Assembly: GCF_947172395.1 (NCBI RefSeq)
Contig: NC_069104.1
Location: 11,311,355-11,375,354 of the forward strand
Origin: Bicyclus anynana
Taxonomy: Eukaryota; Arthropoda; Insecta; Lepidoptera; Nymphalidae
DNA length: 64,000 nt
Direction: 5' to 3'
This document shows, one piece after another, positions 52,480-62,728 of this stretch. How positions within the stretch are numbered: position 1 is the first letter of the stretch; every line of letters begins with the position of its first letter. The translations under genes and the position numbers were made by a program. The notes beneath the pieces were generated by a model. It worked only from the letters and a program-made list of their open reading frames with translations. It searched no databases and was not told the origin of the DNA.

Positions 52480-53460
52480 TCTTTGTCAAATAATACTTCA
52501 TATTTAAATTGTACCACAAAATGGGTGTACCAACTAATCCCCTAATCATATTAGAGAATGTAAAAGGTGCGCGATTTTAGAATTATATTAATATGCTCGA
52601 AAACAAAAATTACATTTACAACAATGTTGTTCTTGAGACGAACTCGTTTCTTATAAATTGTATCATAAGACAGGTGTACTAAATAATCCCCTAATAATAT
52701 TCATAGAGTATGTAAACTATGCTCGAAATTATTTTAAAATTTACAACAATTTTGTTTAAAAGACAAATTCGTTTCCACCAATGTACCACATTACTGGTGT
52801 ACTAAGTAATCCTCTAGTAGTAATAATACTAATACAATATAGGTTTACCCAGTAATGATTATAATATGGATGTGATAAATAAATAAATGATTATATTTAT
52901 ATGCTCGAAATCAAAGTAACATTTGCAACAATGGTTTTCCTCAGGCAAACACATTTCTTTCAGACCTTACAATCGACCCCTTAATAATAGGGGATGTAAG
53001 TGTTTGTTTTTTTATACATCTTACCACAAGATAGTTGTATTATTAATGCCCTAATAATAATAACAAGGGATGTTAAAGTTTGCATGTTTTTATTATTAAA
53101 ATTATGTGCTCGTTCAAATTTAAATTTACAACAATGTTATTTCCAAGACAAATTCGTTTCTTACACATTGTACCAAAAGATAGGTGTACCAACTAATCCC
53201 CTAATAATAATAACAGGGGATGTTAAAGTTTGCATGGTTTTATTATTAAAATTATGTTCCAATTTACATTTACAACAATGTTGTTTCCAAGACAAATTCG
53301 TTTCTCACACATTGTACCACAAGATAGGTGTACCAACTAATCCCCTAATAATAATAATAGAGGATGTAACTGCGTTCACGGTTGTGTTACAGCCTTGTAC
53401 AAATTAACACTCCACACCAAATATTTGGTGTTCGCATTATGTAGAATTATAGGGGATGTT
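52480..53460 (+). repeat. Minisatellite, about seven units of about 145 bp
   Basis: The motif ACTAATCCCCTAATAATAAT recurs with spacing of about 149, 123, 166, 70 (half unit), 151 and 144 bases; each unit also has TTTACAACAATGTTGTT, CAAGACAAATTCGTTTC and GATAGGTGTACCAACTAATC. The last three units are most alike and keep a 135-codon frame open (53000-53407), whose product shows the repeat LQQCCFQDKFVSHTLY. Older units at the left are degenerate. Confidence 0.9.
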
Positions 53461-53646
53461 TGCTATCTTGTTAATTGTAATATGCTCGGTGATTTTAATA
53501 CGGATTTTGTTTGTTTTAATTTGTGCAAAGTGTTTTGGCAAATGTTTGTACAAAGTTTGCTTTTTGATATTACAAAACAGTCGGTAATGGCTATTTGTAA
53601 TTTATAATAGCAGATTATTAAAATACGAATGCATTTTATAGTATAA

Positions 53647-53854
53647 CTAGTAGACGCCGCGCGGTTTCACCCGCGTGGTTCCCGTTCCCGTAGGAATACA
53701 GGAATAAAATATGGCCTATAGCCTTCCTCGATAAATGGGCTATCTAACACTGAAAGAATTTTTCAATTCGGACCAGTAGATCCTGAGATTAGCGCGTTCA
53801 ATCAAACAAACAAACAAACAAACAAACTCTTCAGCTTTATAATATTAGTATAGA
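53647..53854 (-). mobile_element. Helitron-like element, family A, complete
   Basis: A|CTAGTAGACGCCGCGCGG to TTAGTATAGA|T; (CAAA)n is expanded to five units. Confidence 0.9.
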
Positions 53855-53923
53855 TGAACGAAGTAAGGTAAATATAGTAGTGTTTTAATACCAAGCCGCT
53901 ATGCACCGTTTCGGACTCTAATA

Positions 53924-54313
53924 CAGTAAAAGCTCCTTATTCACGCTTCCTTTATTCACGTCGTCACTATTCGCGGATTAAAAAATTGCGTTCCAATTCC
54001 TATATTCGCGGCTGGATATTTCGTTATTCACGGATGGTTTAAGAATGCCACTGCTTAAAATCACTCTTAATAGAAGCTTTTAAAAAATGACAAGCAAGAA
54101 AAAAATTCAAAATTCTTCAAACAATTGTCTAAGACTGAAAATAAGTTAATCAATAACTTCAATTAATTGTTTTTTCTTTTTATATTTGTTATTTATTTTC
54201 TTCACCCAAGAACGTATAAAATACCCCATATAAAATACCATTCCATATTCACGGTTTCTGTATTCGCGACACATTTAGAGAACGTATCCCTCGCGAATAA
54301 TGAGCTTTTACTG
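53924..54313. mobile_element. 390-bp pogo/Tc1-type MITE
   Basis: Flanked by TA (53922-53923, 54314-54315). TIRs CAGTAAAAGCTCCTTATTCACG and its inverse (CGCGAATAATGAGCTTTTACTG) differ at two of 22 positions. At least six copies of TATTC(A/G)CGG-like motifs lie in subterminal regions (TATTCACGTCG, TATTCGCGGATT, TATTCGCGGCTGG, TATTCACGGATGG, TATTCACGGTTTC, TATTCGCGAC). CAG start with TA duplication fits pogo/Tc1-mariner; no transposase. Confidence 0.85.
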
Positions 54314-54659
54314 TATTATCTTATATCATGAACTTTATTGTTTTCAAAAAAACCATAGTTTAGTCTGCTCCAAACATCTAGCCCGTTCTGAATTTGCACA
54401 TTGTATAGATGCTCTATCTATACGCCTCGTGCTTAGAGCGGGCTCAAAGTTTGGCATACTATACCGTTTCATTGTACTACTCAAGGTGAATCTAACGAAA
54501 TAAAAGACCACGGGAAGAATTAAGCACATTGTATGCACTTACAATTTAACTAACTCTTATAAGTATTAATGTATACACTTAATATTCAACTAACTCTTTG
54601 GAAGTTTGAATATAGGTTTATGTTCACAATTCACATGTTCAGTGTCTTACAATATGGCA

Positions 54660-54835
54660 ACACATATTCGGCTCACTGTTGAGTACGAGTCTCCTCGAGT
54701 AACAAGAGGGGTTAGGCTAAAAGTTCACCCAAAGCGCCCAAACGTAGAGAATTGAGAAAATTCTGACGTATGCAGGTTTTCTCACGATGTTTTTCCTTCA
54801 CCATTTGAGACACGTGAAATTTAATTTCTTACCTT
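54660..54835 (-). mobile_element. SINE S2, tail-side portion
   Basis: CACATATTCGGCTCACTGTT, GAGTACGAGTCTCCTCGAG, AGAATTGAGAAAATTCTGAC, GTTTTTCCTTCACCATTTGA. Head lost. A short S3-like scrap (GCTGCCTCAATGTGGGTCGG) follows at 54872. Confidence 0.8.
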
Positions 54836-55785
54836 TCTCGCCTATAAATGAGAGTATTTGAAGAGCCCATCACGCTGCCTCAATGTGGGTCGGTGGGTTC
54901 CATAAAATCAGTTACCGAGCAAATAAAATTAAACATGAATGCGGTGTGTCCAACGGACTACAAGTATTTCACGAATAGCAAATATAGGTAACATACATGC
55001 CTTCATAGATCTGGCAAATTTTAAACTTTATTCAAATTTGAACCCTAAAACCAACTACCACAAAGTCGATAGTCAATCTATGTCATTCTTTATTTAACAC
55101 TAGCAAAGGCATACTAGAATTTAAACTTTATATCTAGGCTGATAGAATTTAATATTGAATGGCGTAACGTTTACCATTTCACAGGCTATATGGAGCCATT
55201 TCCGCCGCTGTATGTTTTTGTGATTGAATTTTCAAAATCGAGGTGTAAGGTATTTTTGGATTATGCGTTTGCTCTTACTACGAAACTGTTAGAACGGAAT
55301 TTTAGGTTTATATTTGCAGTATCAATATAAAATTGTGGGCAAAGCGTCAATGCATAGGGTTGTATAATGTTCATTAGCCGTAATATCGATAACTATACTC
55401 AGTCATAAGAGCTCATTACAGCTCGTGCAAAAAACATCGTCGGGTTGAATAGGGCTTTAAGATAATAAAATATCATCATCAGTTGGCAATTCTAATCGAA
55501 TCAATTCACCTTTAATTCATTTTTGGGTTACGAAGCTATATTTTTATTAATAGACATTAACCCCTAAAAGCTACTATGGTGTTTTAACACCCAGGTGACT
55601 TAGTTTCGTATCTATATCGTTTATCGTTTTTAACACAGCTCCTTGAGATTTCAAGTTTTCTCTTAAGTTGACAGTGGCCCTAGAACATGCAGGCAAAAGT
55701 CTAGAACGAGCCCTGGTTTTGAGATATACTCGGAACCCTGTGTTTTTACACCCATTGTAGTCATAGTGGGGTATGGGGACAAGTT
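54836..55785. other. Unassigned; paired ACACCC motifs at 55570-55760
   Basis: GGTGTTTTAACACCCAGG (55578) and GTGTTTTTACACCCATTG (55740) are two small hairpins about 160 bases apart and may mark a decayed element. No gene. Confidence 0.4.
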
Positions 55786-56022
55786 GGCCCTGGACTAGGA
55801 TCTCACCTAATGATAAGTGACGATCAAGAGTAACAAATTTAATCTTCCCACACCTATGACGCTTTCAACGCGGCATTTTACCTGAAAACTGAATTGCTTG
55901 GCGGTACGTCTTTGAATGTAGGGTGTTAACTAATCATTGCCGATGCCTACCACGAGGCCATACCAGAGCCAATGTAAATATAAAATCCTAAACTGACTGA
56001 GATGGAAATCGAACCTAGTGTT
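55786..56022 (-). mobile_element. S1 SINE, ancient copy
   Basis: ACAAGTTGGCCCTGGACTAG, TCTCACCTAATGATAAGTGA, GAATTGCTTGGCGGTACGTC, TTTGAATGTAGGGTG, GATGGAAATCGAACCTAGTG (B box). Strongly diverged. Confidence 0.65.
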
Positions 56023-56161
56023 ACGAGTTCTTCGATTACGGATAGTATTATCATTCAATATTAATGTTATTGTGGAGGGCAGTTATCAGTTTTGGTACCA
56101 TAAGAGGGTATTTGATGATTTAGTCTCAGTTGTTTGTTAGGCAGCATGGTCACTATCACGC

Positions 56162-56271
56162 TGCCAGTCGCGTTAGTAATTTTGTTCAATAATGATTTAT
56201 TGTAATTATAATTTTATGCCAGTCGCGTTAGTGATTTTGTTCAATAATGATTTATTGTATATTATAATGTT
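56162..56271 (+). repeat. Two-unit tandem duplication, 55-bp period
   Basis: TGCCAGTCGCGTTAGTAATT at 56162 and TGCCAGTCGCGTTAGTGATT at 56217, each followed by TTGTTCAATAATGATTTATT. One or two differences, so it is recent. Confidence 0.9.
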
Positions 56272-57730
56272 TTGTGTTGTAACTATTGATCATAAATTGT
56301 TTAATGTGGAGAACATGTCGAGCAGGGAAGGTGAGAGTTTATGCATTCTAAGGGGATCCCTTCAGACTACTCCCAAAATCACAAGTCCTGGGTCCTGCTC
56401 GTGGTGTATCCTTTATTACAAAATGATGGTTTATTCACTGTCGCTGCTACCCTTCACGTCACACTAAGACATCTCTGTTGAGAATTACAGCATTACCAAC
56501 TGCGCGAGTAAGGTCGTCAAAACTACCAAATAAGACATAGTTTCCCAAGAGTGCAAAAGCTATATTTAATCACATTAACACCTACTGCTCTTAATACGAG
56601 TACCCATATACAGGGGGATACTCCAATGAAATGTAAACGATTTTGCGGCATTACTCGCATCGGTTTTATTTGTTCGGCGAACGAGTGAATGAATGGACTA
56701 TTGAACGAATGATCGGGCCGATAATTGTTTAAATGGGGGTAATCAATGCACGGGCGAGCGGCCGCGAGTGGTTCTTGAATACGTTTAATTGTTGCATTTG
56801 GATTCATTTTAATATTCACTTTTGGCTTTTGTGAGATTTTTTTAAAGGTTTGTTATTCCGTTTCGTGGAGTGGAAAAATTAAATTTCGCTGTAATAACAG
56901 CATCCTTTGTCTGATACCTCAGCACGTATAACTCATAGTTATTTCTTTGTTTATCCATTATACTAAACAATTTGTGTAGCGTTTTTAAATATCATGTAAA
57001 TAATGAAAATTGTCCGCGTTCTCACCCATTCGTAAACATATAATTTTAATCCCTCGGGAACTATAAGTAGGTTTCTGAATGGTTTCAAAAGGGTGATCTA
57101 TGTTAGTTTGTATCCTTAACGACGTGTATACAAAATTAAATGACTGTCATCTTTGTATTAATACTACAATTAATTAGCATAGTTATTCTAAAGCTATTTA
57201 CGTCTTTTCTTTAACTTTTAAGTTCGCTATTTAAGTTATACGTTTACTTTACTGGTTTTTATTAATCTTGAAATTGTTTTAGCTTTATTAACTTGATCTA
57301 GTAAAGTATAGAAATACAATATTATTAATAATGGGTTATAATAGTCAGCCTAAGTATAGATAACCAGCCCTAGTTAAATAAAATTATGCTAGGTAATAAT
57401 AATTAACTTTATGATAAATAGGTTTCCGAAGCTCAGTAATGAAATATCGATATCTCATCATCGCTGGACATATCTTCGTATTTAAGGCTTCATGAGAACA
57501 TTATCGATAATGCTTTAATAGCGTAATTGCCATACATCACTAGTTCCACTAATATGTACTAATCACGATGGGTGCTAGGGTGTGGGTACAATGAGCTCGT
57601 AATATACCTAGTTTCCATTGTTAATCGTTTTGTATGTGAAATCAATTGCTCTATTATAAAAAGACTGATCGTTTCGAAATCAATCGTTCATTTGATTATA
57701 GAACGATCGATCGTTTCTTTCTTAAAAGTG
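56272..57730. other. Non-repetitive DNA, GC-richer block 56560-56830
   Basis: The block contains GCACGGGCGAGCGGCCGCGA and several ATTA/TAAT cores. A 98-codon minus frame (56523-56819) and a 91-codon plus frame (56192-56467) lie here without recognisable domains. It could be a conserved non-coding or regulatory element, but I have no evidence beyond composition. Confidence 0.35.
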
Positions 57731-57732
57731 AT

Positions 57733-58050
57733 TCATCATCATCATCATTATTAACCCATATTCAGCTCACTGCTGAGCTCGAATCTCCTCTCAGTATAAG
57801 AGGGGTTAGGCCAAATAGTCCACCACGCTGGCTCAATGCGGATTGGTAGACTTCACACATGTAGAGAATTAAGAAAATTCTCTGGTATGCAGGTTTCCTC
57901 ACGATGTTTTTCCTTCACCGTTTGAGACACGTGATATTTAATTTTTTAAAAAGCACATAACTGAAAAGTTAGAGGTGCATACCCTAAACTCTCCGGAATC
58001 GGAGGCAGAGGTATGTCGCTAGGTCCACTGTGCTATCACGGCTCTTAAAA
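57733..58050 (-). mobile_element. SINE S2, full length
   Basis: (ATC)n tail at 57734-57748, CAGCTCACTGCTGAGCTCGA, CCACCACGCTGGCTCAATGC, CACGATGTTTTTCCTTCACC, TAACTGAAAAGTTAGAGGTG, CACTGTGCTATCACGGCTCT. The B box region is deleted (CCCTAAACTCTCCGG). Confidence 0.9.
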
Positions 58051-58462
58051 GTTATTAACTTCAACTTAAAAGTGATTAACTTCTATGAATTGTTCGTATT
58101 TGGCGATTGCGTTGCTACACACGATAATACGAGAAAGTTAATGTCCCGTATTTAAACTACATCTTGCAAGGAATCTTGAATACGGGTCATAAATTTTCTC
58201 ATAAAAGTTTAGCTTTGCTATTTGCCTAACTCGCTCGCTTTCTGAAAATTGAAGATACCGAACTAAAGTCACTCATGTAAAGTTATCGCATGTAGTAGCT
58301 ACTGTAATATTATAACTATTGCCTTCCTCAGTAAATGGGCTATAAAAGCTAAAATATTTTTTCACTTCAAATGAGTAATTCCTGAGATTCCAAAAAAACT
58401 TAGCTTTGGAATTGGTAGATATACATTAAATTAAGTTACGATAAACGTTTATAAATAAGCCT
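58051..58462. other. Helitron family A relic at about 58310-58392; rest unassigned
   Basis: TATTGCCTTCCTCAGTAAAT, GGGCTATAAAAGC, GAGTAATTCCTGAGATT is the middle of family A, minus orientation, without termini. Confidence 0.55.
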
Positions 58463-58661
58463 GGGCCTGTAGCCATGTAGCACGTCGATTTTCTTTCTAC
58501 AATCGTTTACGCTTCGAAAATTATATAATGTATGGGAATGACATTTGTTATCGACAGGTCACGTGATCAAGTTGTCGATCAAATTGAAAAAAAATACATT
58601 TTGTTTTCTAAGCGTTAGCGTTTGTAGAAAGAGAATCGACATGCCACATGGCTAGAGGCCC
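58463..58661. mobile_element. Palindromic MITE (GTAGCCATGTGGC type), copy 2
   Basis: GGGCCTGTAGCCATGTAGCA, CGTCGATTTTCTTTCTACAA at the left; TAGCGTTTGTAGAAAGAGAA, TCGACATGCCACATGGCTAG, AGGCCC at the right. The arms are slightly longer than in 51171-51358. A decayed reverse S1 tail follows at 58735-58810. Confidence 0.85.
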
Positions 58662-58893
58662 TGTGATGACCATATCTTTGTCATAAACGATTAGTTTATA
58701 TCAGAGTTACCATAGATTAGTGTTTGCACAAGTTTCTTTATCAATGACACCCTTGATTGTGATCACACCTGATGTTAAGTGACGATACAGTCATAAGATG
58801 GAAGCAAGCTTACTTGGAAAAAGTACAGTTTTATTCTACCCCTGTTTTTTAATAGCTATAAATTACTCCAATACATAATTAAATATATTAAAA

Positions 58894-58935
58894 CTAGCGG
58901 ACGCCCACGACTGCGTCTGGAGTTAGACTTCCTTA
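58894..58935 (-). mobile_element. Helitron-like family B 3' terminus
   Basis: A|CTAGCGGACGCCCACGACTG then CGTCTGGAGTTAGA; the rest is absent. Confidence 0.65.
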
Positions 58936-59367
58936 ATCCGGCCATCTCGCGAAATCCGTTCTTAGCGGACTACTAACTATAAAGTACCTGCCTGCCTATT
59001 TTTAACCTTTGTGCGTCAAACGATTTTCGATATTTCGTGACCTTTCGCTTTTATTCAGATTTCCCAAGTGTGTCACCACCTGTATTCTGGACGGAATCAA
59101 TCCACCAGTATCGCTGGAGCGATAATCGCAGTTTAACCGGAGGCTATCGACATCGATAATTCGTTCTAGTTACCGCCATTAATTGCACGGTCGCGCGACG
59201 TGATGCGATTCGTTGCGGTCGCTCGTCCGACGAATTTCTTATTTTTTAACCCGTTCACGGACTATTTTTGCGATTTTCGCCGCTGTCTTCCTTGTTTTAA
59301 CTTTGCGAGTCAATGATTCAGAGTTAGTAGTGTTGTTCCATTGATAAGAGCTTAAAATTAAATTAAA
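58936..59367. other. GC-richer unique block
   Basis: 59020-59300 is dense in CpG (GCACGGTCGCGCGACGTGAT) with ATCGATAA and TTAATTGC cores, unlike the flanking repeats. Possible regulatory DNA; no frame or known repeat. Confidence 0.35.
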
Positions 59368-59590
59368 TTTTTGGAGTTTACTCCTTAAGAATCGATTTTT
59401 TATATATAAGGCGCCCGGTATGAGAAAAATCCGAGGGGTAAAACCAACTGAACTAACGAAAAAGTGTCACGTTTTTGGTGCGCACCTTTAGTGCGCAACT
59501 TTCTAATTTAGCTGTGAGTGTATTGAGACGTACATAGGGTATGCTGTATAGGCGACTATACCTATATACTATATGTTATTGGGCTTGTTT
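59368..59590 (-). mobile_element. 223-bp element, copy 2
   Basis: Inverse of 12068-12290 with three substitutions (59536, 59569 and 59582 by my count). Starts TTTTTGGAGTTTACTCC, TTAAGAATCGATTTTTTATA and ends GGGCTTGTTT. Its left third (GGAGTTTACTCCTTAA.AATCGATTTTT) recurs at 59972 inside the foldback element, tying the two together. Confidence 0.85.
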
Positions 59591-59805
59591 GTTTAATGAT
59601 TATATCATTGTAAGAGTAAAATATATAATGTGAAGTATATTATAAAGTCTATTAGTTATTTTACAATTCTATACATTTAGTCTTCTTTAACATAAGTATT
59701 ACTAAAGCCCTACTCGATGTGCACTGTTTACCAACAAAAAAAAGTGTGTATGTTAAAAAAAAACAAAAAGTTAGCTCGAAGCACGTCTCAATACTCGCGC
59801 CTTAT

Positions 59806-60194
59806 AAGTGAAAGGTGCGCAACCGAGGTGCAGCAGGCCGCGGCGTGCGCACCCGCCTACAGCGTGCACATGGGTGCGATGTGCAAGTTGTTGGCGGCAC
59901 AGCGCACGGTGAAAGGTGCGCAGAATAGGTTGCGCACAAAAAACGTAACGCATGTCATTTCATAACTTATTGGAGTTTACTCCTTAACAATCGATTTTTC
60001 ATTTATACCCCTCGGTACGTTTTTTGTGCGCAACCTATTCTGCGCACCTTTCACCGTACGTAGCCGCCATAGCGTGCACATGCCTAGCGCGTCCGCACGC
60101 ACGTGCACGCTGTTGGCGGGCGCGCACGCAGCGCTGCACCTCGGTTGCGCACCTTTCACTTTTCAGGCGTTGCTATTGAAAAGAGTAAACTCCA
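59806..60194. mobile_element. Nested foldback element with GGTGCGCA modules
   Basis: Left half 59806-59948 and right half 60017-60165 are inverse copies of one module of about 145 bp, with near-perfect inner arms of 43 bases (59908-59950, 60016-60057; motif GAAAGGTGCGCAGAATAGGT) and outer arms of about 29 bases (GTGAAAGGTGCGCAACCGAG). Inside the right part, TGGAGTTTACTC (59971) and GAGTAAACTCCA (60183) form a 12-base TIR bounding 224 bp. Frames on both strands encode related peptides only because of the inverted repeat. Confidence 0.8.
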
Positions 60195-60829
60195 TTCGTG
60201 CGTCGGAGCTGACACACTTTTTTTTAATATGTCTTTATTTGATTTATATTTTGCGATCCAACGATTAAGACCTGCTAGTGTTATTCCGTAATTATACGAG
60301 TTATTGAAAACTTAAAGATTATATTCGATATATGTATTTCATTCAATTAAATTATTTTCAACGTTCTTTATTTAATTTATTAATATTATAATGAAATAAA
60401 TATCTCTCGACAGTTATAGACAGCACATTCTAGATTTTAGAGATTATGGATTGCGTAATGCTTAACAATGCTCTGATGAAGCCGAAAGAAGAAAATCTCT
60501 AAAAACGTGACTCGTAGAAACACGCAGAAAATAAATATTTGTCGATATCGATACGTTTCCCAGCCCTATCACCATGTTAAAAGTGACACGATTTTTGCTA
60601 TCGACTTGTAACGTTTTTTTATCGATGTTTAGAAAGATACGAAGTCTTTTTCAACGGATTTTGTTTCACGGAATTTTGTTTCTAACGATTTAATTTAACG
60701 TTTCATAAATGTATTCTGTTTTTAACGTTTAATTTTTTATTTTCTCTTAGTGTTATCCATGTTAATCATGATAGGAATTCTCCTGTGGCTTATAACTAGA
60801 CATATAGCCATGGATCAAACCCAGAACGT
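60195..60829. other. No recognisable feature
   Basis: AT-rich, no supported frame. Confidence 0.5.
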
Positions 60830-61150
60830 TTTTTTTTATTACAAGTTAGCTCTTGACTACAATCTCACCTGATGGTAAGTGGTGATAGCAGTCTAAGATG
60901 AAAGCGGGCTAACTTGTTAGGAGGAGGATGAATATCCACACCCCTTTTCGGTTTCTACGCGACATCGTACCGGAACGCTAAATCGCTAGGCGATACGTCT
61001 TTTGTCGGTAGGGTAACTAGCCACGGCCGAAGCCTCCCACCAGCCAGACCTGGACCAATTAAGAAAATCTCAATCGGCCCAGCCGGGGATCGAACCCAGG
61101 ACCTCCGTTTTGTAATCCACCGCGCATACCACTGCACCACGGAGGCCGTC
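60830..61150 (-). mobile_element. S1 (Metulj-like) SINE, full length
   Basis: T9 tail, ACAAGTTAGCTCTTGACTAC, CACCTGATGGTAAGTGGTGA, CGACATCGTACCGGAACGCT, GACCTGGACCAATTAAGAAA, B box GGGGATCGAACCC, A box in TACCACTGCACCACGGAGGC. Length about 315 bp with both promoter boxes. Confidence 0.95.
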
Positions 61151-61684
61151 AAAAACTACATGAAAATCCGTTTGTTAGTTTGCGGGTTTATCGCGAACAG
61201 ACAGACAGACAGATAGACACGACGAAGGGCCATCTTTTTAATTTTAAGATAGATTACTCTCTAATTCCATGTTGTTATCTTCTAAATAGCGGACGGCAAT
61301 AAATTCCGTCGTAATGGACATGGCAGGGATTTTTGTCCGGACCATGATCGAGATTAACCTGTCCGCAACCGGGATTATCCGGGTGTGTCCGGCGCGGGAC
61401 CGGATCCGGGTACAAGTGTCCCTGACCGGCGGAGGGCAGCAATTTGTCTTTAGCATTAATTTGGATTTATTGTATTTCGTTATATATTTTAAGACCTAAT
61501 TTATAGTTTAACGACTTTTTACGATCTACTCGTAATATGTGATTAGGCGTTTGAAACGTCTCAGATTCGATTCTTATTTTGGTGATATTTCGAGATGTTT
61601 TTATTTGCACTTATTGGCACTATAATGTAAAGCATATTTTACGATTTGAAAATTGTAAAAATGAAAAATGCTGCATTAATATTA
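61151..61684. other. Unassigned, GC-rich block 61290-61445
   Basis: CCGGCGCGGGACCGGATCCG and related CCGG-rich sequence open both strands (plus 61314-61499, minus 61244-61456). Before it, (GACA)n at 61198-61218. No domain recognised; CCGGATCC also occurs at 46866. Confidence 0.4.
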
Positions 61685-61685
61685 G

Positions 61686-61850
61686 CTCAGCCGTTTTGAA
61701 GCGATGCGAAGAATTTTCTTAATTCTCTGCGTGTGTGAAGTCTGCCAATCCCCATTGGGCCAGCGTGGTGGCCTAAACCCTCTCATTCTGAAAGGAGACT
61801 CGAGCTGAGCAGTGAGCCGAATATGGCTTGATACTGATGACATAGGCATG
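61686..61850 (+). mobile_element. SINE S2, 3' part
   Basis: AGAATTTTCTTAATTCTCTG, CGTGTGTGAAGTCTGCCAAT, GGGCCAGCGTGGTGGCC, GAAAGGAGACTCGAGCTGAG, tail GCTTGATACTGATGAC. Confidence 0.9.
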
Positions 61851-62030
61851 CTATAACTGAAACAGAACCTAATAAACACTCTGCAGGGAAAATTTAACGT
61901 AATGAGGCAGTAGGTAAGTGGAAAATGGGTCACAACGACCGCGCCACGTGTTCTATCTCGTTCACATCGCGTCCAGTCACCAGCGTGTTTGTATTATACC
62001 TACTGGGGATTTTTGATAAGTATTTTTTAC

Positions 62031-62186
62031 CAGTGGACGCCCCGCGATTTTACCTGTATAGTTCTTTCTCGTTAACGTGAAATTACGAGGCAAAAACATA
62101 GCCCATGTTAATCGTTGATAATGCAGCTTTGTGTGGATTTTTATCCTTCTCCTTACAAGTTAGAGTCCATCCATTGCATCATCACT
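62031..62186. mobile_element. Decayed Helitron-like start and S1 tail scrap
   Basis: AGTGGACGCCCCGCGATTTT, AACATAGCCCATGTTAATCG (family B, minus orientation) merges into TGTGGATTTTTATCCTTCTC, CATTGCATCATCAC, an S1 tail (+) cut by the S1 copy at 62187. Confidence 0.55.
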
Positions 62187-62498
62187 TTTTTTTATTTTAT
62201 TCTTTACAATCTCACCTGATGGTAAGTGATGATGCAATCTAAGATGGAAGCGGGCTAACTTGTTAGGAGGATGACGAAAATTCACACTCCTTTCGGTTTC
62301 TACACGGCATCGTACCGGAACGCTAAATCGCTTGACGGTACGTCTTTGCCGGTAGGGTGGTAACTAGCCACGGCCGAAGCCTCCCACCAGCTAGACCTGG
62401 ACCAATTAAGAAAATCTCAATCGGTCCAGCCGGGGATCGAACCCAAGACCTCCGTCTTGTAAATCCACCGCGCATACCACTGCGCCACGGAGGCCGTC
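62187..62498 (-). mobile_element. S1 (Metulj-like) SINE, full length
   Basis: T8 tail, CAATCTCACCTGATGGTAAG, GCTAAATCGCTTGACGGTAC, GTCTTTGCCGGTAGGGTGGT, CACGGCCGAAGCCTCCCACC, B box GGGGATCGAACCCAAGACC, A box ACCACTGCGCCACGGAGG. The best-preserved S1 in the window, inserted against an older S1 tail of opposite strand. Confidence 0.95.
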
Positions 62499-62619
62499 AA
62501 AACTTACCTATAGGGTGGTAGATATTTCATCCTCAGATGAGTAGGCCAAGATACGCGTGATAAAGCACGCGTGACCCTCGCCACGGCTCATTGCATTACG
62601 CACTTTGTTCTTCCTTCTA

Positions 62620-62726
62620 GATTATATTACACGTGTAAGCGATCAATGTAGAGTATGTACCAGCGGCGAAGAGTTCATACAGGCCGATTCCTGGCGGGTT
62701 ACCTTTTAAAAATCCATACATATTCA
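62620..62726 (+). mobile_element. S1b-type SINE tail
   Basis: GAAGAGTTCATACAGGCCGA, TTCCTGGCGGGTTACCTTTT, AAAAATCCATACATATTC, matching 23540-23600. Confidence 0.65.
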
Positions 62727-62728
62727 TT

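Noticed and set aside
52480..53460. CRISPR array
   Set aside because: Repeats are about 145 bp, degenerate and without unique spacers, in a eukaryotic genome; it is a minisatellite.
59717..60268. Overlapping frames on both strands with similar cysteine/alanine-rich peptides
   Set aside because: The similarity (for example TVKGAQNRLRTKN on both strands) is a direct result of the inverted repeat, not evidence of a gene family.
61244..61499. Coding exon in the CCGG-rich block
   Set aside because: Open frames on both strands, no domain, and no splice signals I could defend.
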